Below are positions 7,110 through 17,125 of a stretch of 23,350 nucleotides of DNA, piece by piece. Source of the DNA: Saccharopolyspora_D taberi. Its GTDB lineage: Bacteria; Actinomycetota; Actinomycetes; Mycobacteriales; Pseudonocardiaceae. The first letter of the stretch is position 1. The number at the start of each line of letters is the position of its first letter. The stretch is taken from assembly GCF_039534165.1 (NCBI RefSeq), contig NZ_BAAAUX010000044.1, forward strand, positions 1 to 23,350, read 5' to 3'. The notes below the pieces were generated by a model. That model was not told the DNA's origin and ran no database searches. It saw only the letters and a list, made by a program, of their open reading frames with translations. The position numbers and the translations under genes are program-made.

Positions 7110-8281
7110 CGTTTCCTCCGTGCCGCGCCCAGCGCGGCGGGTACCTCGTCGGACGTGCGGAACTCGCCGTCGACCTCGTAGCCGGCCTCGGTGGCCAGCA
7201 CCTCCACGACCCGGCCCTGCGGCCTGCCGCACCGGCGCGCGCAGCCCGACCAGTGCACCGGCAGGTCCCCGGCCGGGACGCGCCGCGCGTCGGCGCGGAC
7301 GTCGGCCAGCGCCTTGGCGCAGCCGGGCCTGCCGGTGCAGGCGGTCACCCCCGCCGCGGCTGCGGACGGGTCCACGACCAGGCCGTTCGCGTCCAGCTCG
7401 GACAGCCATCGGGCGGCGGCGGCCACCGGCAGACCCGGCAGCACCAGGGTCCGCCACGGGGTCGGGCGGAGGCCACCGGCGGCCTCGGACGCGGCGGTGA
7501 TGATATCCACCTGCCGCCGCGACAACCGCCCCAGCGGGGCGCCGACCGCCGCGGTGACCCGGCCGTCGCGCTCGAAGACCGCGCCGACCTGCGCGTGCGT
7601 GGCGGGCGGTGTCGCGGGCACCTCGACCGGTTCGCCGGTCGGCCCGAGCCGGGCGGCGACCCGGCCGGCGTCGGCGAGCTCGGACATCCGCCACTCCTGG
7701 CCCGCGCGCAGGTCGAGGAACGCCTCCGCCGCCGCGATCGCCAGCCCGGCCGCCGCGTCCGGCGTCGATCGCGCACAGGAGTCGCGCCCGGCCAGCACCA
7801 GCGCGACGACGTCCGGCTCCAGCGCGAACAACCCGACGTCCGGGCGCAGCGCGATGACGTCGGCGCTGCCGTCGTCGACGGCGAACAGGAACCGCCCGGA
7901 CAGCTCGGCCAGCCGGGGTGTCGCGCACAGGATCCGGTCGATCTCGCCCGCCACCGCGCGGGCGTCCAGCAGCCCGTTCCCGTACGGCGAGGCGATGATG
8001 TTGCGGACCCGTTCGTGGGTCACCGAAGGCAGCAGGCCGGCTTGCGACAGCCGCTCGGCCAGCTCGTGTTCCGCACCCGCCGCCAGGCCCCTGACCTGGA
8101 AGTTCGCCCGTGAAGTCAGTTCGAGCGTGCCGTCCGCTAGCTCCGCGGCGGCCGATCCCAGCGCGCGGAACTGCTCCGGGGTCAGCGCACCGCCCGGCAC
8201 CCGGACGCGGGCCAGGCCGCCGTCGGCGGCGGCGTGCACCCGCAGGGCACCGGGGCAGGCGTCGCGTTCGGTTCTGGACAC
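7106..8281 (-). CDS. cobG: Precorrin-3B synthase (oxygen-dependent monooxygenase)
   Basis: CobG hydroxylates precorrin-3A at C-20 with O2 and forms the lactone that allows ring contraction; it marks the aerobic pathway. It is related to nitrite/sulfite reductases and binds a 4Fe-4S cluster. Here LTSRANFQVRGL is the ferredoxin-like half-domain motif. Cluster-ligand cysteines appear in TACTGRPGCAK (near residue 312-321) and HWSGCARRCG (near 343-351). With the GTG at 8281 the protein has 391 residues. That start gives MSRTERDACPGALRVH, as I expect for the family, and a -10 box lies seven bases upstream, so the message may be leaderless. It is the first gene of cobG-cobH-cobIJ, each joined by a 4-bp overlap. 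Confidence 0.93.
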   Translation of the reverse strand: MSRTERDACPGALRVHAAADGGLARVRVPGGALTPEQFRALGSAAAELADGTLELTSRANFQVRGLAAGAEHELAERLSQAGLLPSVTHERVRNIIASPYGNGLLDARAVAGEIDRILCATPRLAELSGRFLFAVDDGSADVIALRPDVGLFALEPDVVALVLAGRDSCARSTPDAAAGLAIAAAEAFLDLRAGQEWRMSELADAGRVAARLGPTGEPVEVPATPPATHAQVGAVFERDGRVTAAVGAPLGRLSRRQVDIITAASEAAGGLRPTPWRTLVLPGLPVAAAARWLSELDANGLVVDPSAAAAGVTACTGRPGCAKALADVRADARRVPAGDLPVHWSGCARRCGRPQGRVVEVLATEAGYEVDGEFRTSDEVPAALGAARRKR

Positions 8282-8288
8282 CCGGCAG

Positions 8289-8319
8289 ATACTACGGCCC
8301 GGGATTGTTGCGGACGCAA
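8289..8319 (-). promoter_or_regulatory. Candidate leaderless promoter of cobG-cobH-cobIJ
   Basis: On the minus strand TAGTAT (8294-8289) fits the actinobacterial -10 pattern TAnnnT and ends seven bases before the GTG of cobG. A weak -35, TTGCGT, lies 19 bases upstream (8319-8314). No Shine-Dalgarno sequence is seen before cobG, which agrees with a leaderless transcript. Confidence 0.45.
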
Positions 8320-8356
8320 ACCAAGCCGCTGCGACGTGCGTCATGCGCCCGCGAAC

Positions 8357-8386
8357 TTGACGGAAGATCGTCCCGTTGCGGAGAGT
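8357..8386 (+). promoter_or_regulatory. Candidate promoter of the cobN riboswitch transcript
   Basis: TTGACG (8357-8362) is followed after 18 bases by GAGAGT (8381-8386), which keeps A at position 2 and T at position 6 of the -10. Transcription would start near 8393, about ten bases before the first paired base of the riboswitch. It faces away from the cobG promoter. Confidence 0.45.
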
Positions 8387-8402
8387 GGTCACAGCGTTGA
8401 AC

Positions 8403-8546
8403 GCGGCGACAGCGGAGGAAGCCGGTGCGAGTCCGGCGCGGTCCCGCCACTGTCACCGGGGAGCGGACTCCACCCAGGTCACTGCCCAGCCGGGCGGGAA
8501 GACGGAGCGAGCGTTGATCCGGGAGCCAGGAGACTCCGGTCGCCGC
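8403..8546 (+). promoter_or_regulatory. Cobalamin riboswitch upstream of cobN
   Basis: The core has the conserved GCCGGTGCGAGTCCGGC hairpin followed by GGTCCCGCCACTGT, and the B12 box region is GGGAGCCAGGAGACTCC (from 8521). The closing stem P1 is visible as GCGGCGAC (8403-8410) paired with GTCGCCGC (8539-8546). When adenosylcobalamin is plentiful, such elements reduce expression of the gene behind them. Here the platform between 8547 and 8587 contains a CGGGG/CCCCG hairpin (8558-8573) next to a GAGGAAGG ribosome site, so control of translation is more likely than termination. Confidence 0.95.
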
Positions 8547-8587
8547 AACCCGAGACCCGGGGCGAGGACCCCGAGGAAGGTGCCGTC

Positions 8588-8625
8588 ATGCCGCGTACCC
8601 GCACGTCCCGAACGGAGCGAGTCGC

Positions 8626-8629
<4 letters not shown>
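8588..8629 (+). CDS. Possible 13-codon leader peptide before cobN
   Basis: ATG at 8588 opens a 13-codon frame (MPRTRTSRTERVA) whose TGA overlaps the cobN start as ATGA. A strong ribosome site, GAGGAAGG (8573-8580), lies seven bases before this ATG; cobN itself has only GGAG (8614-8617) inside the small frame. The peptide is Arg/Thr-rich, with five Arg and four Thr. The arrangement suggests that the riboswitch controls entry at the leader and that cobN is translated by coupling. Whether the peptide is made or matters is unknown. Confidence 0.45.
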
Positions 8630-12219
<3,590 letters not shown>

Positions 12220-12248
12220 GAGGATTGGTCCACAGACTCACCTTGCTC

Positions 12249-12307
12249 AGCGGCGCGGGTGGCGGTGCGAGCGGCGTAGGTGGGCCAACCGGCTGCGCCG
12301 CTTCAAA
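12249..12307 (+). terminator. Dispersed repeat copy B and hairpin after cobN
   Basis: CAGCGGCGCGGGTGGCGG is followed by GGTGGGCCAACCGGCTGCGC and CGCTTCAAA, the same element as at 2868-2923. The arms AACCGGC and GCCGCTT (12287-12303) pair with one mismatch around a TGC loop. It lies between the convergent cobN (+) and the SepF-like gene (-), so a bidirectional terminator is likely. There is no T-run. Confidence 0.5.
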
Positions 12308-12321
12308 GAGCAAAACAACCC

Positions 12322-12543
12322 CTAATGCAAAACGCCGGCGGGGCGCAGCAGGAAGACTTTCGGCGCGATGCGGTCCAGGTCGCCGTTCTTCGCCACGACC
12401 AGGCCGGCCGCGAAGTCGACGAGCTGCACCGCCTCGGCGTTGGACAGGGCGGTCAGGTCCATGACGACCGCGTTGCCCTGGCGGAAGTAGTCCCCGACGT
12501 AGTAGACGTCGTCGTAGCTCTGCGGGTGCAGTGTCTTGACCAC
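12322..12543 (-). CDS. Short SepF-like (DUF552) protein
   Basis: A 73-residue protein with the SepF core pattern: VKTLHPQSYDDVYYVGDYFR, then GNAVVMDLTALSNAEAVQLV, DFAAGL and a C-terminal KVFLLRPAGV. SepF proteins tether FtsZ to the membrane during division, but full-length versions have an N-terminal amphipathic helix and linker, which are missing here. Actinobacteria often have extra short SepF-like paralogues of unclear role. The GTG at 12543 is the only good start and has no Shine-Dalgarno sequence; a promoter-like sequence six bases upstream suggests a leaderless message. I see no link to B12 except position. Confidence 0.75.
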   Translation of the reverse strand: MVKTLHPQSYDDVYYVGDYFRQGNAVVMDLTALSNAEAVQLVDFAAGLVVAKNGDLDRIAPKVFLLRPAGVLH

Positions 12544-12549
12544 TGCTTC

Positions 12550-12577
12550 AGTTTCGCCGGGGCACGCGGGAAGTCAA
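12550..12577 (-). promoter_or_regulatory. Candidate promoter of the SepF-like gene
   Basis: Minus-strand TTGACT (12577-12572), a 16-base spacer and GAAACT (12555-12550) end six bases before the GTG at 12543. The promoter lies in the 41-bp gap after cobA/cysG, so the small gene can be transcribed on its own. Confidence 0.4.
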
Positions 12578-12584
12578 GCGCTGG

Positions 12585-13799
12585 TCAGCGCCTCGGTTCC
12601 GGGGCGAGGTCGGCGACCGGGCCGATGACGATCACCGCGGGCGGGCTCACGTCCTCGTCCCGCACCGCTGCCGCGACGGCGTCGAGCGTGCTGCGCAGCG
12701 TGCGCTGCCCGTGCGTGGTGCCCTCCTGCACCACCGCGACCGGCGACTTCGGGTCGCGCCCGTGCTCGATGAGCACCTCGGCGAACTCACCGATCCGCTT
12801 GACCGCCATCATCAGCACCAGCGTGCCGCGCAGCCGCGCCAGCGCAGGCCAGTCGACCAGCGACTGCTCGTCGTGCGGGCCGACGTGCCCGGACACGACG
12901 ACCACCTCGTGCGCCACCCCGCGGTGGGTCACCGGCACGTCCCCGGCCGCCGGGGCGGCGAAGGCGCTCGTGATGCCCGGGACGGTGGTCACCGCGACCC
13001 CGGCCTCCACGCACGCGAGCAGTTCCTCGTAACCGCGCCCGAACACGTACGGGTCGCCGCCCTTGAGCCGCACCACGAACTTGCCCGCCTTCGCGTGCTC
13101 GATCAGCAGCGAGTTGATGACGTCCTGGTTGGCCGCCCGGCCGTAGGGGATCTTCGAGGCGTCCACGACCTCCACGTGCGGGCCCAGCTCCTCCAGCAGC
13201 TCGCGCGGGGCCAGCCGGTCGGTGATCACCACGTCCGCCCTGGCCAGCAGCTGGCGACCGCGGACGGTGATCAGGTCCGGGTCGCGCGGTCCGCCGCCGA
13301 CCAGCGCCACCCCGGGCGCGGGCCGCTCCACCCGCTCGTCGACCGCGCCGGTGCGCAGCGCCTCGACGAGCGCGTCGCGCACCGCTGCCGAGCGGCGGTG
13401 GTCGCCGCCGGCGAGCACGCCGAGCAGCAGCCCGCCGTGCTCGGCGACGGCCGGCGTGACCGCCGTGCCGAGCGAAGCGATGTCGGCGCGGACGCAGAAC
13501 ACCCGGCGGCGCTCGGCCTCGGCCGCGACCTCGGCGTTGACCTCGTTGCCGGTCGCGCAGGCCACCACGTACCACGCGCCGTCGAGGTCGCCGTCGGCGT
13601 AGGCGCGCCGGTGCCAGGTCAGCTCCCCCGCGTCGGCCATGGCCTCCACCGCCGGGGTCGCCTCCGGTGCGATGACCTCGACCCGCGCACCCGCCTTGAT
13701 CAGGCGGGGAACCCGCCGCTGCGCGACGGTGCCTGCACCGACCACGACCACCCGCTTCCCGGCGAGGTCGAGTCCTGCGAAGTAGTGGTTCTCAGTCAT
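12585..13799 (-). CDS. cobA: Siroheme synthase-type fusion: precorrin-2 dehydrogenase plus uroporphyrinogen-III C-methyltransferase
   Basis: The 404-residue protein has two parts. Residues 1 to about 155 are the Met8/CysG_A-like NAD-binding dehydrogenase (FAGLDLAGKRVVVVGAGTVA, VVACATGNEVN, DHRRSAAVRDAL). From about 163 is the SUMT domain that makes precorrin-2 from uroporphyrinogen III with two SAM (VALVGGGPRDPDLITVRG, VRLKGGDPYVFGRG, VPGITSAFAAPA, VVSGH). It supplies precorrin-2 to the corrin route and, through the first domain, can feed siroheme. The ATG at 13799 lacks a strong ribosome site. It follows the cobalt permease by 85 bp with a hairpin in between, so it may be partly uncoupled from the upstream riboswitch. 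The naming between cobA and cysG is a matter of convention. Confidence 0.93.
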   Translation of the reverse strand: MTENHYFAGLDLAGKRVVVVGAGTVAQRRVPRLIKAGARVEVIAPEATPAVEAMADAGELTWHRRAYADGDLDGAWYVVACATGNEVNAEVAAEAERRRVFCVRADIASLGTAVTPAVAEHGGLLLGVLAGGDHRRSAAVRDALVEALRTGAVDERVERPAPGVALVGGGPRDPDLITVRGRQLLARADVVITDRLAPRELLEELGPHVEVVDASKIPYGRAANQDVINSLLIEHAKAGKFVVRLKGGDPYVFGRGYEELLACVEAGVAVTTVPGITSAFAAPAAGDVPVTHRGVAHEVVVVSGHVGPHDEQSLVDWPALARLRGTLVLMMAVKRIGEFAEVLIEHGRDPKSPVAVVQEGTTHGQRTLRSTLDAVAAAVRDEDVSPPAVIVIGPVADLAPEPRR

Positions 13800-13851
13800 G
13801 TCCGCAATCCGTGTTGTGCTTCGCCCGGCAGGGCCGGACCCAGAGAGTGGG

Positions 13852-13877
13852 AGCGGGCCACCACGTTGTGGCCCGCT
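13852..13877 (-). terminator. Hairpin after the NiCoT permease gene
   Basis: AGCGGGCCAC (13852-13861) and GTGGCCCGCT (13868-13877) form a perfect 10-bp stem with a 6-base loop, seven bases beyond the permease stop. No T-run follows. It may end or attenuate the riboswitch-controlled transcript before cobA. Confidence 0.55.
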
Positions 13878-13884
13878 GGCCTGA

Positions 13885-15147
13885 TCAGCGCTGGTCAGGC
13901 GGGCGCAACCGCCACCAGAGCGCGGCGCCGCCCCATACTGCCATGAACGCGGCCAGCGTCAGATAGCCGAGCAGTTCGAAGTGGTCGCCCAGCGCCGCCA
14001 CCGGGCCCAGCGGCGACACCCCGAGCTCGTCGAGCAACCCGGCCAGCACCACCAGCGCGACCACGGCCGCGAGCACCACGGTCAGCGCCGTGGTGGTCAC
14101 GTTGACCGACAGCCTGCGCAGCGGCCGGGCCAGCGACCAGGTGTAGGCGCGGGACATCAGCATCCCGTCCACGCTGTCCACTGTGCACATCCCGGCGGCG
14201 AACAGCAGCGGCAGGCTCAGCACCGCGACCGCGGACAGCTGCTGGTTCGGCGCGACCATCGCCAGCACCGTGATCTCGGTCGCGGTCTGCATGCCGAGCC
14301 CGAACAGCAGTCCGATGACGAACAGGTGCCACGACCGGCCGACCAGCGCCCGCATCCGGCCTCGCAGCAGCCGGGCCATCAACCCGCGCCGCCCCAGCAC
14401 CAGCTCGATCTCCTCCTCGCCGACCCCGCCGCCGCGGGCCCGCCGAAGCAGCCGCACGGCGTCGCGCAGGACCAGCGCGTTCAGCACGGCGAGGGCGCCG
14501 AGCACGAGCACGACCACCACGTCGACGACGAGCGAGGTCTGCAGCCCGGCCTGCTCAGCCCACGACTGCGCGGCCGGTCCGGCGACGAACGCCACCGCGA
14601 ACGCCAGGAACATCACCACGCTGGCGTGCCCGAGCGCGAACCACATGCCGGTCGACACCGGCCGCCTGCCGCGCTGCATGAGCAGCCGGGTCGCGTCGTC
14701 GATCACCGCGACGTGGTCGGCGTCGAAGCCGTGCCGCAGGCCGAGCAGGTAGGCGGTGGTCCCGGCGGCGGCCAGCCCGCCAGCGGCGGTGAACGCCTCC
14801 TGGTGGAGCAGGTAGGCGCTCCAGCCGATCAGGTGCAGCGCGCCGACCCCCGCCAGCACCCACGCCGCCTTCCGGCGTTCGACAGTTCCCCACGCGTGGC
14901 GGGGATTTGGTGCGTGATCGTTTTCCGGTCCGTGATCGGTTTCGGCTGGGTGCGGGGTTTCCGGTGCGCGATCGGTTTTCGGCCTGTGACCGGTTCCAGG
15001 CCCGTGACCGGCATCCGGTCCATGATCGGTTTCGGCTGGATGCGGGGCTCCCGCTCCGTGACCGGTCCCCGGCCCATGATCGGTTTCAGCTGCGTGCGGG
15101 GTTTCCCGCACCTGATCGGTTTCCCGTGCGCGATCGTTCGCAGGCAT
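13885..15147 (-). CDS. NiCoT-family cobalt/nickel permease with His-rich repeat N-terminus
   Basis: A 420-residue membrane permease. The NiCoT signature is present as LGLRHGFDADHVAVIDDATR in the second membrane segment. LGHASVVMFL, GLGMQTATEI and GMCTVDSVDG are the other family motifs. About eight hydrophobic segments follow from residue 95 on. Residues 6-83 before them are hexapeptide repeats (types HPAETD, HGPGTG, RAPETP) with ten His, and an eleventh His lies at residue 84. The ATG at 15147 has AGGAG a few bases upstream. A cobalamin riboswitch in the leader strongly suggests cobalt uptake for B12 synthesis rather than nickel. The His-rich arm could bind or buffer the metal; that is inference. 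A symbol such as hoxN or nicT would be guesswork. Confidence 0.93.
   Translation of the reverse strand: MPANDRARETDQVRETPHAAETDHGPGTGHGAGAPHPAETDHGPDAGHGPGTGHRPKTDRAPETPHPAETDHGPENDHAPNPRHAWGTVERRKAAWVLAGVGALHLIGWSAYLLHQEAFTAAGGLAAAGTTAYLLGLRHGFDADHVAVIDDATRLLMQRGRRPVSTGMWFALGHASVVMFLAFAVAFVAGPAAQSWAEQAGLQTSLVVDVVVVLVLGALAVLNALVLRDAVRLLRRARGGGVGEEEIELVLGRRGLMARLLRGRMRALVGRSWHLFVIGLLFGLGMQTATEITVLAMVAPNQQLSAVAVLSLPLLFAAGMCTVDSVDGMLMSRAYTWSLARPLRRLSVNVTTTALTVVLAAVVALVVLAGLLDELGVSPLGPVAALGDHFELLGYLTLAAFMAVWGGAALWWRLRPPDQR
14917..15132 (-). repeat. Twelve in-frame 18-bp tandem repeats in the permease N-terminus
   Basis: Twelve 18-bp units, many starting GATCGG or GACCGG on the plus strand, encode hexapeptides at residues 6-77. 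A thirteenth, weaker unit (HAPNPR) follows to 14899. The unit length keeps the reading frame. Units alternate between types (for example GATCGGTTTCGGCTGG and GCGGGGTTTCCGG), which suggests duplication of two- or three-unit blocks. Confidence 0.88.
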
Positions 15148-15204
15148 GGATCTCCTGGGTTCTCCGCCCTGGGGCTCCTACCGCGCGCCGCGGGCGCGGC
15201 GCGG

Positions 15205-15354
15205 GGCCGGCGACGAGTCTCCTGACTCCCGGATCACGGCGGGTCTCCCGAGCCTTCCAGCCCTCGCGGGCCGTGGCGGTGCACTTCGGGACCGCTCCCC
15301 GGTCACAGTGGCGGGACCGTCCCGGATTCGCACCGGGTTCCTCCGCCGCAGGCC
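15205..15354 (-). promoter_or_regulatory. Cobalamin riboswitch upstream of the NiCoT permease
   Basis: On the minus strand the core reads GGAGGAACCCGGTGCGAATC, then GGGACGGTCCCGCCACTGTG, and the B12 box is GGGAGTCAGGAGACTCGTCG. The first and last bases pair (GGCC-TG-CGGCG with CGCCGGCC, 15344-15354 with 15205-15212). Between the aptamer and the start codon lies a perfect 7-bp hairpin, GCGCCGC/GCGGCGC (15185-15202), which may be part of the switching platform near the AGGAG ribosome site. Confidence 0.95.
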
Positions 15355-15359
15355 GTCGT

Positions 15360-15388
15360 ATCCTGACCTGCCCGGCGACCCGGGTCAA
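15360..15388 (-). promoter_or_regulatory. Candidate promoter of the permease riboswitch transcript
   Basis: Minus-strand TTGACC (15388-15383), a 17-base spacer and CAGGAT (15365-15360) would start transcription near 15352, at the first paired bases of the riboswitch. Confidence 0.5.
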
Positions 15389-15472
15389 TCGACCGCGACC
15401 GTTCTGTGATCGGCATCGCCGACCGCCGCGAGCACGCCCATCCTGGTCCCAGCAGCCCTTTCGCTGGGCCGC

Positions 15473-15492
15473 TGACCAGCGCATGCTGGTCA
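15473..15492 (+). promoter_or_regulatory. Perfect 8-bp inverted repeat before the DUF1876 gene
   Basis: TGACCAGC, loop GCAT and GCTGGTCA form a perfect inverted repeat 24 bases before the ATG at 15517. It could be an operator or a leader hairpin. It does not resemble the DosR box known for some mycobacterial relatives of the gene. Confidence 0.4.
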
Positions 15493-15516
15493 TGCGCGCG
15501 GACCGAGGAGGCGACC

Positions 15517-15786
15517 ATGAACGAGACTCGGACGATCAACTTGAACCTGCAGGTGGTCGAGGCCGGCGCGAAGACGACCTGCGACGTCGGGATGACCACC
15601 GGCGACGGCCAGGCGCTGCACGGGCACGGCACCGCCCGCCGCCACCCGGACGACCCGGACGTCCCGCAGATCGGGGACGAGATCGCGGTGGCCAGGGCGC
15701 TGTTCGAGCTGGCCCACAAGCTGCTTGATACGGCCGCACACGACATAGGCGAGCGCATGCACCGCAAGGTTCATCTGCCCGCGTGA
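15517..15786 (+). CDS. DUF1876 protein, Rv1738/Rv2632c-like
   Basis: An 89-residue protein whose second half, HPDDPDVPQIGDEIAVARAL followed by FELAHKLLDTAAHDI, is the DUF1876 pattern shared with M. tuberculosis Rv1738 and Rv2632c. Rv1738 is a hypoxia/dormancy-induced protein with structural likeness to ribosome hibernation factors. The ATG at 15517 has GAGGAGG about five bases upstream; in-frame upstream starts lack this. It stands alone on the plus strand between two minus-strand cob groups. A stress role is inferred from the family. A link to cobalamin is not shown. Confidence 0.88.
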   Translation: MNETRTINLNLQVVEAGAKTTCDVGMTTGDGQALHGHGTARRHPDDPDVPQIGDEIAVARALFELAHKLLDTAAHDIGERMHRKVHLPA

Positions 15787-15800
15787 GGTTCGTTCTGCTC

Positions 15801-15839
15801 GGCGGCGCGGGCGGCGGAACCTCAGGCGCCCGCGCCGCC
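15801..15839. terminator. Strong hairpin between DUF1876 gene and cbiG, with dispersed repeat copy C
   Basis: GGCGGCGCGGGCG (15801-15813) is exactly complementary to CGCCCGCGCCGCC (15827-15839) around a 13-base loop. The two genes converge here, so a bidirectional terminator fits. The sequence CTGCTCGGCGGCGCGGGCGG with GGAACCTCAGGCGCC also matches the dispersed intergenic repeat seen at 22370-22398 on the other strand. Confidence 0.65.
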
Positions 15840-15844
15840 ACCAT

Positions 15845-17125
15845 TCAGCCGGAAATGCCGGGGACCTGGATCAGGTCCAGGTCGGCGGCGGTGGTGAGTT
15901 CGCCCAGCAGGGCGACCGCGTTGCCTTTCAGGGCCAGGGACACCGCGTCCTCCGGGGTTCCCGGCCGGACGTCCGTGCCCGGGCGGAGGAGGTGGCGGAC
16001 CTCGTCGATCCGGTGGTCCGGGTCGACCACGACCGCGGCCCGGCGGAGTTCCGCCTCGGCGCGCGGGGTGCGCAGGTCCGGGGCCGGGCCCAGGGTGATC
16101 GCCGCGAGCCTGCCCCGGGGCCGGGTGCGGGCCGCGGCCACCACCACGTTCTCCCCGGTGATCTTGCCGACGACCAGTTCCGCGGGCCCGAGTTCGCCCG
16201 CCGCGCGCAACGCGGCGGCCTCGGCCACGCTCGGCGTCCCGGTGTGCGCCGCCACCGCGTCGCTCGGGTTCGGCACCTCCACCCCCGCCAGCTCCGCCGC
16301 CGGGTAGCGCAGCAGCGGCAGCTCGTCCCCGGCTTCGGCGGCGTGCCAGAACCCGAGGTCCTGCACCGCTTCGACGACCCCGTGCTCGTCGGCCTTGTCG
16401 TCCACGGTCGCGAACGCGCGCACCGCGCGCAGGTCCAGGTCGTGGTCGCGGGCCAGCCGCGCGACCAGCTCGGTCACCTCGCTGCGGGCGACACCGCGCC
16501 GCGAGCCGACACCGACGACCAGGGTGCGCGGGACCAGCCGGACGGTGCGCTCCGAGTCCTCCTCGCCGGGCAGCCGGTCGTCGACCACCACCGTCCACAG
16601 TGGCCGGTCAACATCGGTGCCGACGTTGTCCGGCAGCGCGGGCAACGGGAATCCGTGCGGGTTCACCACCAGCACCCGCTCGCCGTCGAGGACCGCCGCG
16701 CCGCACGCCGCGATGTCACCGTCCACAGTGGCGTCGAGCAGGTCGACGACCTCGTCCCACGGCGAGCTGCTGCCGCCGCCGGGGACCGTCGTGACGACCG
16801 GGGTGCAGCCGAGCACGTCGGCCACCTGCTCGGCCAGCGCGTTGGCCCCGGCGTCGTGCCCGCCGTCCAGCGCGATCGCGAACCGCAGCTGCTCGTCGAC
16901 GCACACCACGCCCGGGTCGGTCTGCCGGTCGCGCAGCAGCGGCGCGATCACCCGCACCGCCTCGCCCGCGGCCAGGAAGAACACCGCCGCGTCCAGCTGT
17001 GGCCACATCCGGCGCACCACCGGGCCGAGCGGCCCGTCGGCCAGGACCGCGTCCGGCCCCAGCCGCGCGGCGAGCTCCGCGGCCGCCCGCCTGGCGGCCG
17101 GGGTGAGCGCGAACAGACCGATCAT
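15845..17125 (-). CDS. cbiG: Cobalt-precorrin-5A hydrolase CbiG with vestigial CobJ-like C-terminus
   Basis: CbiG opens the lactone of cobalt-precorrin-5A, releasing acetaldehyde, before CbiD acts. Residues 1 to about 125 are the CbiG N-terminal domain, with GPLGPVVRRMWPQLDAAVFF and the hallmark LDGGHDAGANALAEQVAD. A central region follows, then the CbiG/CobE C-terminal domain from about 215 (LVVGVGSRRGVARSEV, GTPSVAEAAAL). The last 86 residues (about 341-426) begin AAITLGPAPDLRTPRAEAEL and end IQVPGISG. They look like a precorrin-3B C17-methyltransferase that has lost its middle and most of its C-terminus, including any GDPGV motif. Full CbiG-CobJ fusions occur in other actinomycetes, so this is probably a decayed fusion. 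ATGA overlap with the cobL paralogue. Confidence 0.88.
   Translation of the reverse strand: MIGLFALTPAARRAAAELAARLGPDAVLADGPLGPVVRRMWPQLDAAVFFLAAGEAVRVIAPLLRDRQTDPGVVCVDEQLRFAIALDGGHDAGANALAEQVADVLGCTPVVTTVPGGGSSSPWDEVVDLLDATVDGDIAACGAAVLDGERVLVVNPHGFPLPALPDNVGTDVDRPLWTVVVDDRLPGEEDSERTVRLVPRTLVVGVGSRRGVARSEVTELVARLARDHDLDLRAVRAFATVDDKADEHGVVEAVQDLGFWHAAEAGDELPLLRYPAAELAGVEVPNPSDAVAAHTGTPSVAEAAALRAAGELGPAELVVGKITGENVVVAAARTRPRGRLAAITLGPAPDLRTPRAEAELRRAAVVVDPDHRIDEVRHLLRPGTDVRPGTPEDAVSLALKGNAVALLGELTTAADLDLIQVPGISG

Noticed and set aside
6318..7181. Plus-strand frame with collagen-like Gly-Phe-Asp-Gly repeats opposite cobH
   Set aside because: This is the reverse reading of the 27-bp repeat. 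The cobH frame has the family domain, a ribosome site and operon overlaps.
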